A DNA stretch of 14,340 nucleotides from an uncultured Opitutaceae bacterium (GTDB taxonomy: Bacteria > Verrucomicrobiota > Verrucomicrobiae > Opitutales > Opitutaceae), in NCBI GenBank assembly GCA_946482625.1, contig CAMLSH010000043.1, forward strand, positions 1 to 14,340, written 5' to 3'. Shown here piece after piece: positions 1-7,230 of this stretch (position 1 is the stretch's first letter; each line of letters opens with the position of its first letter). A program made the position numbers and the translations under genes. The notes under the pieces are model-generated. The model was not told the DNA's origin, ran no database searches, and was given only the letters and a program-made list of their open reading frames with translations.

Positions 1-365
1 TCGGTGGAGAAGATTTCCTGGATGTTGCCGCAGTCGCACTTGGAGCCGTCGGAGACGAAGATTTCGTCGGCATCGATTTTGGCGCCGCGGGCGGCGTAGT
101 CGTGCTGGGCGATGGCTTCGCGGAGGAAGGCGTAGCCCTGTTCGGGGCCATAGCCTTTGAAGGTGGCGCGGTTGCCGAGTTCGGTGGCGCCGGCGTGGAG
201 GGCGTCGAGGCAGACTTGGGGCAGAGGTTCGGTGACGTCGCCGATGCCGAGGCGGATGACGGGTTTATCGGGATTGGCCTGGGTGTAAGCCGTCACGCGC
301 TTGGCGATGTCGGAGAACAAGTAGGAGGCCTTTAGCTTGGTGTAGTTTTCGTTGATACGGATCAT
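1..365 (-). CDS. dapL: LL-diaminopimelate aminotransferase DapL, N-terminal part (runs off the window)
   Basis: This PLP enzyme converts tetrahydrodipicolinate directly to LL-diaminopimelate with glutamate as amino donor, supplying lysine and peptidoglycan in the cytoplasm. Only the first 121 residues are visible, of about 410 usual for the family. The reverse strand reads from an ATG at 365-363 as [20 protein letters not shown], followed by [33 protein letters not shown] and [17 protein letters not shown]. These are close to the conserved N-terminus and substrate/PLP-pocket segments of DapL. There is no stop in frame before the window edge, so the gene is cut by the window rather than broken. 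It is divergent from panC with an 86-bp spacer. DapL is the diaminopimelate route known in Chlamydiae, Verrucomicrobia, plants and some others, which fits the proposed host. No Shine-Dalgarno sequence precedes the ATG. Confidence 0.95.
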   Translation of the reverse strand, partial: MIRINENYTKLKASYLFSDIAKRVTAYTQANPDKPVIRLGIGDVTEPLPQVCLDALHAGATELGNRATFKGYGPEQGYAFLREAIAQHDYAARGAKIDADEIFVSDGSKCDCGNIQEIFST

Positions 366-376
366 GGCGACGTAGA

Positions 377-416
377 GGGCTTGAATAAGCGGCGGGGGTT
401 TCCTTTGTTCAAGCCC
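377..416. repeat. 9-bp perfect inverted repeat in the dapL-panC divergent spacer
   Basis: GGGCTTGAA (377-385) and TTCAAGCCC (408-416) are exact reverse complements separated by 22 bases. The repeat occupies most of the short spacer between the divergent dapL and panC starts. It could be an operator for a dimeric regulator or a 5'-leader hairpin on either transcript. No U-tract follows on either strand, so a terminator is unlikely. The sequence shows the repeat; the regulatory role is inference. Confidence 0.5.
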
Positions 417-451
417 GCGTTGTCCCGCTTTCACCCCTTGATTATCCCACC

Positions 452-1294
452 ATGTTAAAAGTCACGTCCGTCCAGGAAATGCAGCGAGTGGCCGAGGAGT
501 ACCGTTTGAAGGGGCAGAAGATCGGGCTGGTGCCGACCATGGGCGCGCTGCACGAAGGGCATCTGACGCTGATCCGGCAGATGGCGGAAACGGCGGATGT
601 GGTGGTGGTGTCGATTTTTGTGAATCCGACGCAGTTTGGGCCGAGCGAGGATTACGCGAAGTACCCACGGGAGCTGGAGAACGACCAGCGGCTTTGCGAG
701 GAGGCGGGGGCGGATGTGGTTTTCGCGCCCTCGGTCGAGGAGATGTATCCCAAGGGCTACTCGACCTACGTGACGGAGGAATTCGTGGCGAAACCGCTGG
801 AGGGCGCGACGCGACCGACGCATTTCCGCGGGGTGACGACGGTGGTGGCGAAGTTGTTTAACATCGTGCGGCCGCATCAGGCGATTTTCGGGCAGAAGGA
901 CGCGCAGCAAGTCGCGGTGCTGATGAAGATGGTGGAGGACCTGCACCTAGGCGTGGAGATCGTGGTGGCGCCGACGTTGCGCGAGCCGGAGGGGCTGGCG
1001 ATGAGTTCGCGTAACCGTTATCTGGGCACGAATCAGCGGGCGGAGGCGCTGGCGATTTATCAGGCGTTGAAATACGCGAGCGAGATGGTGGCGAAGGGCG
1101 AGCGGCGGCCGGACCGGTTGATCGCGGAGGCGACGCATATTTTATCCCAGAAGCGCCGGGTGCGCGTTATCTATATCGCGGTGGTTGACCGGCGGACGAT
1201 GGAGCCGATGCGCGAAGTGGAATCGGGGCGGTCGCTCATGTGTATCGCCGCGTGGGTGGATGAGACGCGGTTGATCGATAACGTGGTGTTGTGA
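452..1294 (+). CDS. panC: Pantothenate synthetase (pantoate--beta-alanine ligase)
   Basis: PanC condenses pantoate with beta-alanine using ATP, via a pantoyl-adenylate, in the last step of vitamin B5 synthesis. It is a cytoplasmic class-I-tRNA-synthetase-like nucleotidyltransferase. The 280-residue product has the usual family length. It shows [10 protein letters not shown] (28-37, the HxGH ATP site with H34 and H37), [12 protein letters not shown] (53-64), [15 protein letters not shown] (123-137), FGQKDAQQ (146-153) and the MSSRN loop (184-188) that stands for KMSKS. The ATG at 452 gives the expected N-terminus [10 protein letters not shown]. No Shine-Dalgarno motif lies in the preceding CCCTTGATTATCCCACC. 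A ketopantoate reductase (panE) lies about 3.2 kb downstream on the same strand, so two pantothenate enzymes share this locus without being adjacent. Confidence 0.97.
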   Translation: MLKVTSVQEMQRVAEEYRLKGQKIGLVPTMGALHEGHLTLIRQMAETADVVVVSIFVNPTQFGPSEDYAKYPRELENDQRLCEEAGADVVFAPSVEEMYPKGYSTYVTEEFVAKPLEGATRPTHFRGVTTVVAKLFNIVRPHQAIFGQKDAQQVAVLMKMVEDLHLGVEIVVAPTLREPEGLAMSSRNRYLGTNQRAEALAIYQALKYASEMVAKGERRPDRLIAEATHILSQKRRVRVIYIAVVDRRTMEPMREVESGRSLMCIAAWVDETRLIDNVVL

Positions 1295-1315
1295 GGGGCG
1301 GGGGGGGGCGGAAGA

Positions 1316-1343
1316 AGTAGCGAGTAGCGGGTAGTGGGTAGCG
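1316..1343 (+). repeat. Heptanucleotide tandem repeat, left arm (four RGTAGYG units)
   Basis: Just after panC and a run of nine G (1300-1308) come four consecutive 7-mers: AGTAGCG, AGTAGCG, GGTAGTG and GGTAGCG. The same unit reappears in opposite orientation at 1475-1507, and 19 bases (1316-1334 against 1482-1500) are exact reverse complements. Short flanks are also mirrored: GGCGGAA before this arm and TTCCGCC after the other. The layout resembles heptanucleotide STRR repeats of cyanobacteria or the ends of a small non-autonomous element. Its function is unknown. Confidence 0.8.
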
Positions 1344-1474
1344 AATGGGACGGAGGGAACGCAGGCGGAACGAGTGGGTGGATGGGAAGGCGGAGCTGGG
1401 CTGAGCCAAGTGGTGATAGTGGCAAAGCAGGCATGTTTGCGGTGATGGGAACTGCTGGGCGGATCGGATGATTT

Positions 1475-1507
1475 CTACTCGCTACCCGCTACTCGCTACT
1501 CACTACT
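1475..1507 (-). repeat. Heptanucleotide tandem repeat, right arm (inverted copy)
   Basis: Read on the minus strand, this stretch is AGTAGTG, AGTAGCG, AGTAGCG, GGTAGCG and a partial AGTAG. It is the inverted counterpart of 1316-1343 and ends ten bases before the nadB start codon, so it forms most of the nadB leader. The 131 bases between the arms contain no credible gene. A transcript crossing both arms could fold a long stem with a large loop, but no U-tract makes it an obvious terminator. Confidence 0.8.
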
Positions 1508-1517
1508 TTCCGCCCTC

Positions 1518-3212
1518 ATGACCCGGAACTTCGACGTGCTTGTCATCGGCAGCGGCATCGCGGGACTCAGCTTCGCGCTGAAAATCGCTCAGAGCGGACG
1601 TTCCGTCGCCATCCTCACGAAGAAGACCAAGGCGGAGTCGAATACTAACTACGCGCAGGGCGGCATCGCGGTGGTGACCTCGCAGGAGGACGGCGTGGAG
1701 TCGCACGTGCGCGACACGCTGGTGGCGGGCGATGGGCTTTGTAACGAAAAGGTGGTTCGGGAAATCGTGCGCGACGGTCCGGCGCGGGTGCAGGAACTGG
1801 TCGAACTCGGGTTGAAGTTTTCCCGCGACGATACGGGCGAATACGATCTCGGGCGCGAAGGCGGACACAGCGAGCGCCGGATTTTGCATGTGAAGGACAT
1901 GACGGGAAAGGCGATCGAAGATGCGTTGTTGAAAGCGATCGGGCGGGAGCCGCGGATCGCGTTGTTCGAGCATCTTTTCGCGGTTGATATCGTGACGACC
2001 GAGAAGCTGGCGGCGGGTCGCAGGCGCGTAAAGACGGCGGCGAAGGGCAAAGCCAGAGATGCCTCTGTGAGCGGAACGCGGGCGACGGAAAATCGTGTGG
2101 CCGGGCTCTACGCGTTGGATGTGCGTGATGGCCGGGTGGTGACGTTTCATGCGCCGGTGGTGATTTTGTCCACGGGCGGAGCGGGGCAGGTTTATCTTTA
2201 TACAACGAATCCGGACATCGCGACGGGCGATGGGATCGCGATGGCGTATCGAGCGGGTGTCGAAGTGCGGAACATGGAGTTTATCCAGTTCCATCCGACG
2301 GCGCTGTACTCGACGACGGGGGCACGGTTTTTGATCAGCGAGGCGGTGCGCGGCGAGGGCGCGATTTTGCGCAACGCGGCGGGCGAGGCGTTCATGCGCG
2401 GTTATCATGAGATGGCCGATCTCGCGCCGCGCGACATCGTGGCGCGGGCGATCGACGCCGAGATGAAAAAATCGGGCGCGCCGCATGTGTGGCTCGATAT
2501 CACGCATCGCAACGACGCGTTTTTGCGCGAGCGTTTCCCGCAGATTTATCAGACGTGCAAGAAGCTCGGGATCAACCTGAGCAAGGACATGATCCCGGTC
2601 GTGCCGGCTGCGCATTATACCTGCGGCGGCGTGGCGACGAATCTCTCGGCGGAAACAGGGCTGCCCGGGCTTTATGCGTGCGGGGAAGTCGCGTGCACCG
2701 GGCTGCACGGCGCGAACCGGCTCGCGAGCAATTCGCTGCTCGAGGCTGTGGTGATGGCGCATCGCGGCGCGGATTCGGTGGCGCGTTATCTAGACGCGGC
2801 GGGTCGCCGCGCGGCACCGATGAGGATTCCGGATTGGGAGGATTTGCACGGAGGCGACGAGGACGAGCGCGTGGTGATCGCGCATAACTGGGACGAACTA
2901 CGCCGGACGATGTGGGATTACGTGAGCATCATGCGCACGACCAAGCGGCTCGAACGCGCGCGCACGCGGATCACGACGCTCGCGCGGGAGATCCACGACT
3001 ATTATTGGAATTTCTCTGTCGATCCGCGGTTGCTGGAGCTGCGCAATTTGATCGAGGTCGCCGGATTGGTTGTGACGTGTGCGTTGCAACGGCGGGAGAG
3101 CCGGGGGCTCCATGCGATCGCGGATTATCCGAAGAAGTTGAAAGTGGCGCGGGATTCGCGGGTTCGGCGTCTTGCTAACCTCGGAGTACTGCTTTCCATT
3201 CCTCCGAGGTAG
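1518..3212 (+). CDS. nadB: L-aspartate oxidase
   Basis: NadB is an FAD enzyme that oxidises L-aspartate to iminoaspartate, the first step of de novo NAD synthesis; NadA, its partner, is not in the window. The product of 564 residues has the FAD dinucleotide site VLVIGSGIAGLSFAL (7-21), the flavin loop KAESNTNYAQGGIAVV (38-53), EGGHSERRILHVKDMTG (114-130), FIQFHPTALY with H259, AVRGEGA with R278, LAPRDIVARAI (302-312), HYTCGG with H366, and GLYACGEVACTGLHGANRLASN (384-405). The RGEG arginine and the HYTCGG histidine match catalytic positions of the aspartate oxidase/fumarate reductase family. Residues about 165-192 are a basic, Ala/Arg/Lys-rich insertion, which helps account for the length being slightly above the usual 530-540. 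The gene starts right after the heptamer repeat with no Shine-Dalgarno sequence. It converges on the RCC1 gene with 13 bp between stops. Confidence 0.96.
   Translation: MTRNFDVLVIGSGIAGLSFALKIAQSGRSVAILTKKTKAESNTNYAQGGIAVVTSQEDGVESHVRDTLVAGDGLCNEKVVREIVRDGPARVQELVELGLKFSRDDTGEYDLGREGGHSERRILHVKDMTGKAIEDALLKAIGREPRIALFEHLFAVDIVTTEKLAAGRRRVKTAAKGKARDASVSGTRATENRVAGLYALDVRDGRVVTFHAPVVILSTGGAGQVYLYTTNPDIATGDGIAMAYRAGVEVRNMEFIQFHPTALYSTTGARFLISEAVRGEGAILRNAAGEAFMRGYHEMADLAPRDIVARAIDAEMKKSGAPHVWLDITHRNDAFLRERFPQIYQTCKKLGINLSKDMIPVVPAAHYTCGGVATNLSAETGLPGLYACGEVACTGLHGANRLASNSLLEAVVMAHRGADSVARYLDAAGRRAAPMRIPDWEDLHGGDEDERVVIAHNWDELRRTMWDYVSIMRTTKRLERARTRITTLAREIHDYYWNFSVDPRLLELRNLIEVAGLVVTCALQRRESRGLHAIADYPKKLKVARDSRVRRLANLGVLLSIPPR
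3178..3210. terminator. Possible hairpin at the nadB 3' end, between convergent genes
   Basis: ACCTCGGAG (3178-3186) and CTCCGAGGT (3202-3210) form a perfect 9-bp stem with a 15-base loop. The stem overlaps the last codons and ends at the nadB stop. It sits at the convergent junction with the RCC1 gene, where a bidirectional terminator would be expected. There is no strong U-tract on either side and the loop is long, so termination is only a possibility. Confidence 0.35.
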
Positions 3213-3225
3213 TTAGATGCTCGAA

Positions 3226-4404
3226 CTAAGGCAAATATTCGCCGTCACCATCTGACGGGATGGTCAGTCCGAATCGGGTACCAATGGAAGTTAACGTGTA
3301 ATTGGTTCTTAACAGTAGAAGTTGGCCTTGGTTTCTAGTTAGCTTATAAACGCCGGCTTGTCCCGGTTGGTTTATGCTGGTGAGCAACGTTGGAGTGATT
3401 ATGGAAGTATTATCGGGCATTTCGGCGTGGAGGCCGTAGTAATCATAACCCCAAGCCTTTACGCTTCCGTCGTTAAGCACGGCATAGCGATACCCCTGTG
3501 CGGATCCTCCCTCTATTTGAACTGCGCCTTGTAAACCTACAGTAGCGCCTGGTTGGCCGCGCCAGTTTAAATTTGTTCCTGCGGCTAAATGCCCATTTGA
3601 CACACCATTGGAGTCGCTGCCCCATGATAAAACGGTTCCATCGTTTAATATTGCATAGCTAGTATTTACTATCGCAAAAACTTTAGCGGCATCGGAGATA
3701 CCAGATATTTGGGCAGCCTGATATTGAGCAGGGGATGCCGAGGATCCACTAAGGGGAGTGGATCCAAGCTGGCCGTGAGAATTAGATCCCCAAGCCCATA
3801 CGGTGCCGTCTGATTTTATCGCCAATCCGTGTCGGGCGTTTTTGGATGATATTGAAACTATATTTGTCAGATTTGATATCTGAGTGGGGGTATCAGTATA
3901 CACCGACCCCATTTCACCGACTACCGGGCTTACTCCCCATTGCCAGACTGTCCCGTCTGACTTTAACGCAATGCCGCCTCGGCTCTCTCGGGCAGCAATG
4001 GAAACTACATTATTTAACCCTGGGATCTGGTAAGGGGTGTGATCGGGTCGTGAAACGTGCCCGGGGTAAGTGCTATGTGAGGATTTTCCCCATGCCCAGA
4101 CGGTACCGTTCTGCTTTAAAGCCAAATTAGACGCATGATTTGTTTCGATTTGTATGACGTCGGTCATTCCCGGAACTGTTTGCGGAGTAGTAATCGGTGG
4201 CGTGGGAGAGTTCCACGGCGTGGTATAGCCGAGACCGAGTTGACTGTCATAATTTTGGCCCCAAGCTACCACTACTCCATTGGATCTTAGTGCTATATTA
4301 TGTGAGTGGCCGGAAGCTATGTCCGTAAAAGTAAGTTGCGCATGCGCGACAGCGCTGCATAACGATATTGATGCCAATGTAGCTAATACATGTAACTTGT
4401 TCAT
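3226..4404 (-). CDS. Secreted RCC1-repeat (beta-propeller) protein
   Basis: The 392-residue product starts with a signal peptide (MNKLHVLATLASISLCSAVAHA, likely cut after residue 22). It then has six regularly spaced repeats with the RCC1 core G-[TSV]-V-x-x-W-G at about 43-49, 100-106, 151-157, 200-206, 256-262 and 313-319. Each is preceded by an IxxxxxxxxxxALxxxG strand pattern. RCC1 repeats fold into a seven-bladed propeller; six clear blades plus a decayed seventh near 350-375 would fit. In bacteria such proteins are usually extracellular and of unknown binding partner, so no specific role can be given. There is no PEP-CTERM tail or other anchor; it ends in SDGDGEYLP. The gene is visibly richer in A/T than panC, nadB or nrfA and sits between biosynthetic genes, which suggests acquisition. 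The ATG at 4404-4402 is directly followed by the signal peptide. Confidence 0.85.
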   Translation of the reverse strand: MNKLHVLATLASISLCSAVAHAQLTFTDIASGHSHNIALRSNGVVVAWGQNYDSQLGLGYTTPWNSPTPPITTPQTVPGMTDVIQIETNHASNLALKQNGTVWAWGKSSHSTYPGHVSRPDHTPYQIPGLNNVVSIAARESRGGIALKSDGTVWQWGVSPVVGEMGSVYTDTPTQISNLTNIVSISSKNARHGLAIKSDGTVWAWGSNSHGQLGSTPLSGSSASPAQYQAAQISGISDAAKVFAIVNTSYAILNDGTVLSWGSDSNGVSNGHLAAGTNLNWRGQPGATVGLQGAVQIEGGSAQGYRYAVLNDGSVKAWGYDYYGLHAEMPDNTSIITPTLLTSINQPGQAGVYKLTRNQGQLLLLRTNYTLTSIGTRFGLTIPSDGDGEYLP

Positions 4405-4454
4405 GTCTTATTTATTTCCCGCTGAGGTTTTTCACGTGATTGCCACGCGACCTT

Positions 4455-4486
4455 TAGAGTAGGTTTGTGCCATAAAAAGTTGTCAA
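4455..4486 (-). promoter_or_regulatory. Candidate sigma-70-type promoter for the RCC1 gene
   Basis: On the minus strand a perfect TTGACA (4486-4481) is followed after 17-19 bases by CCTACTCT, a poor -10 match (TACTCT or CCTACT), about 50-60 bases before the RCC1 ATG. Only the -35 is convincing. The spacer with panE is divergent, so a promoter must lie here; this is the best candidate I see. Confidence 0.35.
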
Positions 4487-4505
4487 TGGATTTTGTTAAC
4501 AGTTG

Positions 4506-5438
4506 ATGAGTATGTTATCTATTTCGTCAGTTGTCATCGTGGGTTCTGGTGCCATCGGATTGTATTATGGGGCCATGTTGGCGCTGAGTGGCTCACGCGT
4601 TTCGTTTCTGGTGCGTGGGGCTCCCGCAACTATGAAGAAGGACGGAATTCGCCTGAAACTGCCGACGGAGGAATTGGTGTTAAGTGACGTATGCGCAGAG
4701 AATACACCGGAGCAAATCGGGCCGTGCGATCTGGTGATCGTGGCGCTCAAGACGACGGCGAATGGGGACTTTCAGAAGTTGATCGCGCCGTTGCTGCATG
4801 AGCGCACGGCGATCCTGACGCTGCAAAACGGGCTCGGCTCCGACGAGGAACTGGCGCGGCTTTTCGGCGCGGAGCGGGTGATGGGCGGGCTGTGTTTCAT
4901 CTGCGTGAATCGCACGGCGCCGGGGGAAGTCCTTTGTATCGAGCCAGGTTCGCTTTCGCTCGGGGAATTCGGCCGGCCGGCGGGCGAGCGTTTGCGCGCG
5001 GTGGCTGAGTTGTTCACACGGGCGGGGGTGCGTTGTCAGGTGAACGACCGGCTCACATGGCTGCGTTGGAAGAAACTGGTGTGGAATGTGCCTTTCAACG
5101 GCCTCTCGATCGCGGCGGGAGGTGTCACCACCGATCAAATACTCGCGGAGCCGGCGCTGGAGGCGGAGGTGCGGGCGCTCATGCAGGAAATCATCGGCGC
5201 GGCGGGCCGGCTGGGATTCGATATTCCGGTCAGCTTTATCGATCAACAGATCGAGCACACGCGGCCGATGGGGCCGTACAAGCCGTCGAGTTTGATCGAT
5301 TACCTGGCTGGGCGCGCGGTGGAGGTGGAGTCGATCTGGGGCGAGCCGTTGCGGCGCGCGCAGGCGGCGGGAGCGGCGGTGCCGAAGCTGGCGTTGTTGT
5401 ACGCATTGCTCGTGCGGTTGACGACGCCATCGCAATAG
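4506..5438 (+). CDS. panE: 2-dehydropantoate 2-reductase (ketopantoate reductase)
   Basis: PanE reduces ketopantoate to pantoate with NADPH, feeding PanC. Counting from the ATG at 4506 (310 residues; a TTG one codon earlier and another ATG at 4512 are also possible), the protein has the Rossmann motif VVIVGSGAIGLYYG at about 9-22, DLVIVALKT about 75-83, and LQNGLGSDEEL about 106-116. The C-terminal catalytic helix carries K190, N194 and N198, with the same K-x3-N-x3-N spacing as E. coli K176/N180/N184. The segment YKPSSLIDYLAGRAVEVESIWGEP has Ser 261 and Glu 273 spaced as E. coli S244/E256. The family also contains paralogues of other function, but all catalytic positions are kept and panC is nearby, so the assignment is good. 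It is divergent from the RCC1 gene. No Shine-Dalgarno sequence precedes any of the possible starts. Confidence 0.88.
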   Translation: MSMLSISSVVIVGSGAIGLYYGAMLALSGSRVSFLVRGAPATMKKDGIRLKLPTEELVLSDVCAENTPEQIGPCDLVIVALKTTANGDFQKLIAPLLHERTAILTLQNGLGSDEELARLFGAERVMGGLCFICVNRTAPGEVLCIEPGSLSLGEFGRPAGERLRAVAELFTRAGVRCQVNDRLTWLRWKKLVWNVPFNGLSIAAGGVTTDQILAEPALEAEVRALMQEIIGAAGRLGFDIPVSFIDQQIEHTRPMGPYKPSSLIDYLAGRAVEVESIWGEPLRRAQAAGAAVPKLALLYALLVRLTTPSQ

Positions 5439-5545
5439 AAGGAAAAGCGCGTGCAGGATGATACGCGCCGAAGTGACCTTCCAGATTCAGTCGGGGTCTT
5501 GGCCACAAGGGGAGAAAACGGCTGTCCTGCCGGCGTTGCTCTCCC

Positions 5546-5566
5546 GCGCCTATAGGCGCCTCCCAC
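5546..5566 (-). repeat. REP-like element (GTGG foot plus 14-bp palindrome)
   Basis: On the minus strand the sequence reads GTGGGAG followed by GCGCCTATAGGCGC, with the G of GGCGCC shared. The palindrome GCGCCTATAGGCGC (5546-5559) is perfect over 14 bp. A 5' GTGG/GTAG tetranucleotide at the foot of a short palindrome is the defining layout of REP sequences moved by RAYT transposases; Pseudomonas REPs read GTGGGAGCGGGCTTGCCCGC. An inverted GGGAGGC at 5622-5628 could be the decayed partner of a BIME-like pair. Whether this is a repeated family can only be shown in the whole genome. Confidence 0.5.
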
Positions 5567-5705
5567 GGTTCGTACGCTCTTTAGCTTTTTGCGGCCACCC
5601 ACTCCGCTTGGTCTTTCTGACGGGAGGCTACTGGTCGCTTCACCAACGTTGGGCAAGCTCAGGAAAGCTGGTCTGCGGCCGGTGCTCCCCGGGGGCAACG
5701 GACAC

Positions 5706-5737
5706 AAAAAACGCCCTCACCGTGAGGTGAGGGCGTT
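5706..5737 (-). terminator. Rho-independent terminator of the first PEP-CTERM gene
   Basis: A perfect 12-bp stem, AACGCCCTCACC (5710-5721) and GGTGAGGGCGTT (5726-5737), closes a 4-base loop. On the minus strand it runs into TTTTTT (5711-5706). It lies 38 bp after the stop of the 5776-6663 gene. This is a textbook intrinsic terminator for minus-strand transcription; the plus-strand side has only AGAGAATTATT, so it is mainly unidirectional. Confidence 0.9.
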
Positions 5738-5775
5738 AGAGAATTATTCAGGCTCTGTTAAGAGCTGATCAACGC

Positions 5776-6663
5776 TTAGGCAGCCTTCTTCTTGGAGGCC
5801 TTGAAGCGGCGATAGCCAACGAGGCCGAGGAGGGCGGCGGCGCCCATCAGGCCGTAGGTGGAGGGCTCAGGAACGGCTTGGTTCGGGAGGAACTGGAAAG
5901 CGAAGATGAAGTCGCTGTAGTCCGCGTTCGGGATGTCGATCGGAGATGCGTCATCAGGATTTTCCTGGCGGAAGGTGAAGTCCTCAAAGGAAACGAGCAG
6001 CGTTTCAACAAGCTCCCAACCAATGGTACCATCGGACTTAACGATTTTTGTGTTAATCCATTGGGTGGTCCACTTGTAGTGGGCGTAGTTGGCGACGGCA
6101 CCGTTGTGGAGATACGCTTCCAAGCCGCCCAAGTTCAGCACGAACCAAGCGCCCAAGCCTTGATTTGCGTAGGGATCGCCCGAGTTGTAGAGGAAAAAGT
6201 CAACAGACTCGCCGGCGTTGTAGTGTACGTAGGCTTCCTGACCGCTTTTCACGTTACCCGCACCGATGAGCGAGTTCTCGATATCGGTGGCGAGGTAGGA
6301 GAGGTTCGAGGTGTCGGTGATGCCACCGACGTTCGGGAATTTGACGTAGCCGAAGTCGTTCTGATTTCCTGCGGTTTCACCGAGGAAAATCGATTTTACC
6401 GATCCGCCATTGGCGTGGAAACTCACGGTGGGAGTTGAAACCGAAGAGGAGGTCCATCCAGCGACAATTGGAATAGCGGTGTTGGCTCCGGAGTCGACGT
6501 AGAGATTGGCTCCCCACGCTGCGCTGTAGACGGCGGCGTTTTCGGCGAACAATGGATTGTTGAACAGATTAACGCCGGTTGGATTCGGATTAATCTGGGC
6601 GCTGGCAACGGAGGCCAGGGCAGCGGCAAAAGTGGCCGCGATGATCGATGTCTTGGTTTTCAT
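5776..6663 (-). CDS. PEP-CTERM sorting domain protein, paralogue 1
   Basis: The 295-residue product has an N-terminal signal peptide (MKTKTSIIAATFAAALASVASA, cut near residue 22). Its C-terminal PEP-CTERM tripartite signal is VPEPS at 264-268, a hydrophobic helix to about 284, then the basic YRRFKASKKKAA. Such proteins are exported by Sec, recognised at PEP by an exosortase (EpsH/XrtA class) and delivered to the cell surface or extracellular matrix. No exosortase gene is in the window. The body contains GGSVKSIFLGETAG (86-99), NDFGYVKF and, before the tail, LVSFEDF (223-229) and DYSDFIFAF (248-256), which resemble the acidic, possibly calcium-binding end of DUF4114-type domains. It is paralogous to the neighbour at 7231-8115 over nearly the whole length. 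The ATG at 6663-6661 has no Shine-Dalgarno sequence (upstream CACCTC). Substrate or binding partner is unknown. Confidence 0.9.
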   Translation of the reverse strand: MKTKTSIIAATFAAALASVASAQINPNPTGVNLFNNPLFAENAAVYSAAWGANLYVDSGANTAIPIVAGWTSSSVSTPTVSFHANGGSVKSIFLGETAGNQNDFGYVKFPNVGGITDTSNLSYLATDIENSLIGAGNVKSGQEAYVHYNAGESVDFFLYNSGDPYANQGLGAWFVLNLGGLEAYLHNGAVANYAHYKWTTQWINTKIVKSDGTIGWELVETLLVSFEDFTFRQENPDDASPIDIPNADYSDFIFAFQFLPNQAVPEPSTYGLMGAAALLGLVGYRRFKASKKKAA

Positions 6664-7174
6664 GAGGTGATTATCTGTGATGCAAGTTTCGGAAGAGCGC
6701 TTCCCGGCAGCTCGCCCGAGGTCGCAGAGTGACTGATTACGCTGCCGAGGTTCTGGGGGGATTAACCTATTGGCAAGTGTCTGGCGGGTAAGATAACGCC
6801 TGCGATTGGATTAGGGGAAACCCTGAGCAAAAGAGCTGCTCATTTGCATCTGAATAACTAAAACCGCTGATGTAGCCAAAAAGTGAATTCACATTTCTCC
6901 TTTGAAAACGGTGCGAATTGCCCGTTTTTCGCCCGGTCGGGCCGGTGCGTGAATGGTGGAGGTCCGTGAGCCGTGGGCAGGGAGAAGCCGGCAGCAGCGG
7001 GCGGGCTCCCGGCGTGCGGGGAATGGCTCTAGTCACCCCGGTTTTTTGGGGCGCCGGCGCTAGGTGCGACGCCGCTTGGGCCGGGCGGGGTGCGAGGCCG
7101 GGCGTAGGGAGGGCGGGAAGCCTTCCGGACTCTGTGGGATGCGCGGAGCTGCGGATTTATCCGCATCAAGACAC
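6664..7174. other. 511-bp gene-free spacer upstream of PEP-CTERM paralogue 1
   Basis: It should contain the promoter of the 5776-6663 gene, because the terminator at 7175-7207 isolates that gene from its upstream neighbour. I see no clear sigma-70 promoter. The best sigma-54-like site on the minus strand, GAGC-N7-TTGC near 6830-6850, lacks the conserved GG. The half nearest the gene is AT-richer; the distal half is very GC-rich and holds small palindromes such as GCGCCGGCGC (7051-7060). Reading frames of 89 codons (minus) and 112 codons (plus) cross it but look like GC artefacts. Confidence 0.6.
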
Positions 7175-7207
7175 AAAAACCGCTCCCGCCGGGGTGGGCG
7201 GGAGCGG
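7175..7207 (-). terminator. Rho-independent terminator of the second PEP-CTERM gene
   Basis: CCGCTCCCGCC (7180-7190) and GGCGGGAGCGG (7197-7207) form a perfect 11-bp stem with a 6-base loop. On the minus strand the stem runs into TTTTT (7179-7175). It starts 23 bp after the stop of the 7231-8115 gene. The bases after the T-run, GTGTC, are the same as after the terminator of the paralogous gene at 5706-5737. Confidence 0.88.
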
Positions 7208-7230
7208 CGAGAACCAAGAGGTCCGTTCGT

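Larger units (their letters stand above)
5439..5775. other. 337-bp gene-free spacer between panE and the first PEP-CTERM gene
   Basis: The two flanking genes converge here. The spacer holds a REP-like palindrome (5546-5566), a partial inverted partner GGGAGGC at 5622-5628, and a strong terminator for the minus-strand gene (5706-5737). A 90-codon plus-strand reading frame crosses all of these elements and shows no protein-like features, so no gene is called. Confidence 0.7.

Noticed and set aside
1316..1507. CRISPR array
   Set aside because: Repeats are 7-mers in two inverted clusters with no regular unique spacers and no cas genes.
1503..2762. Long minus-strand open frame (419 codons) opposite nadB
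   Set aside because: Arg/His-rich antisense translation without family motifs; the opposite strand encodes a full aspartate oxidase, and GC-rich codon bias opens such frames.
5458..5730. 90-codon plus-strand frame in the panE/PEP-CTERM spacer
   Set aside because: It crosses a REP-like palindrome and the terminator stem and has no recognisable protein features.
6825..6850. Sigma-54-like site upstream of PEP-CTERM paralogue 1
   Set aside because: GAGC-N7-TTGC has the spacing but lacks the nearly invariant GG of the -24 element.
6767..7036. 89-codon minus-strand frame between the PEP-CTERM genes
   Set aside because: No start context, no motif, composition changes abruptly along it; best explained as spacer.
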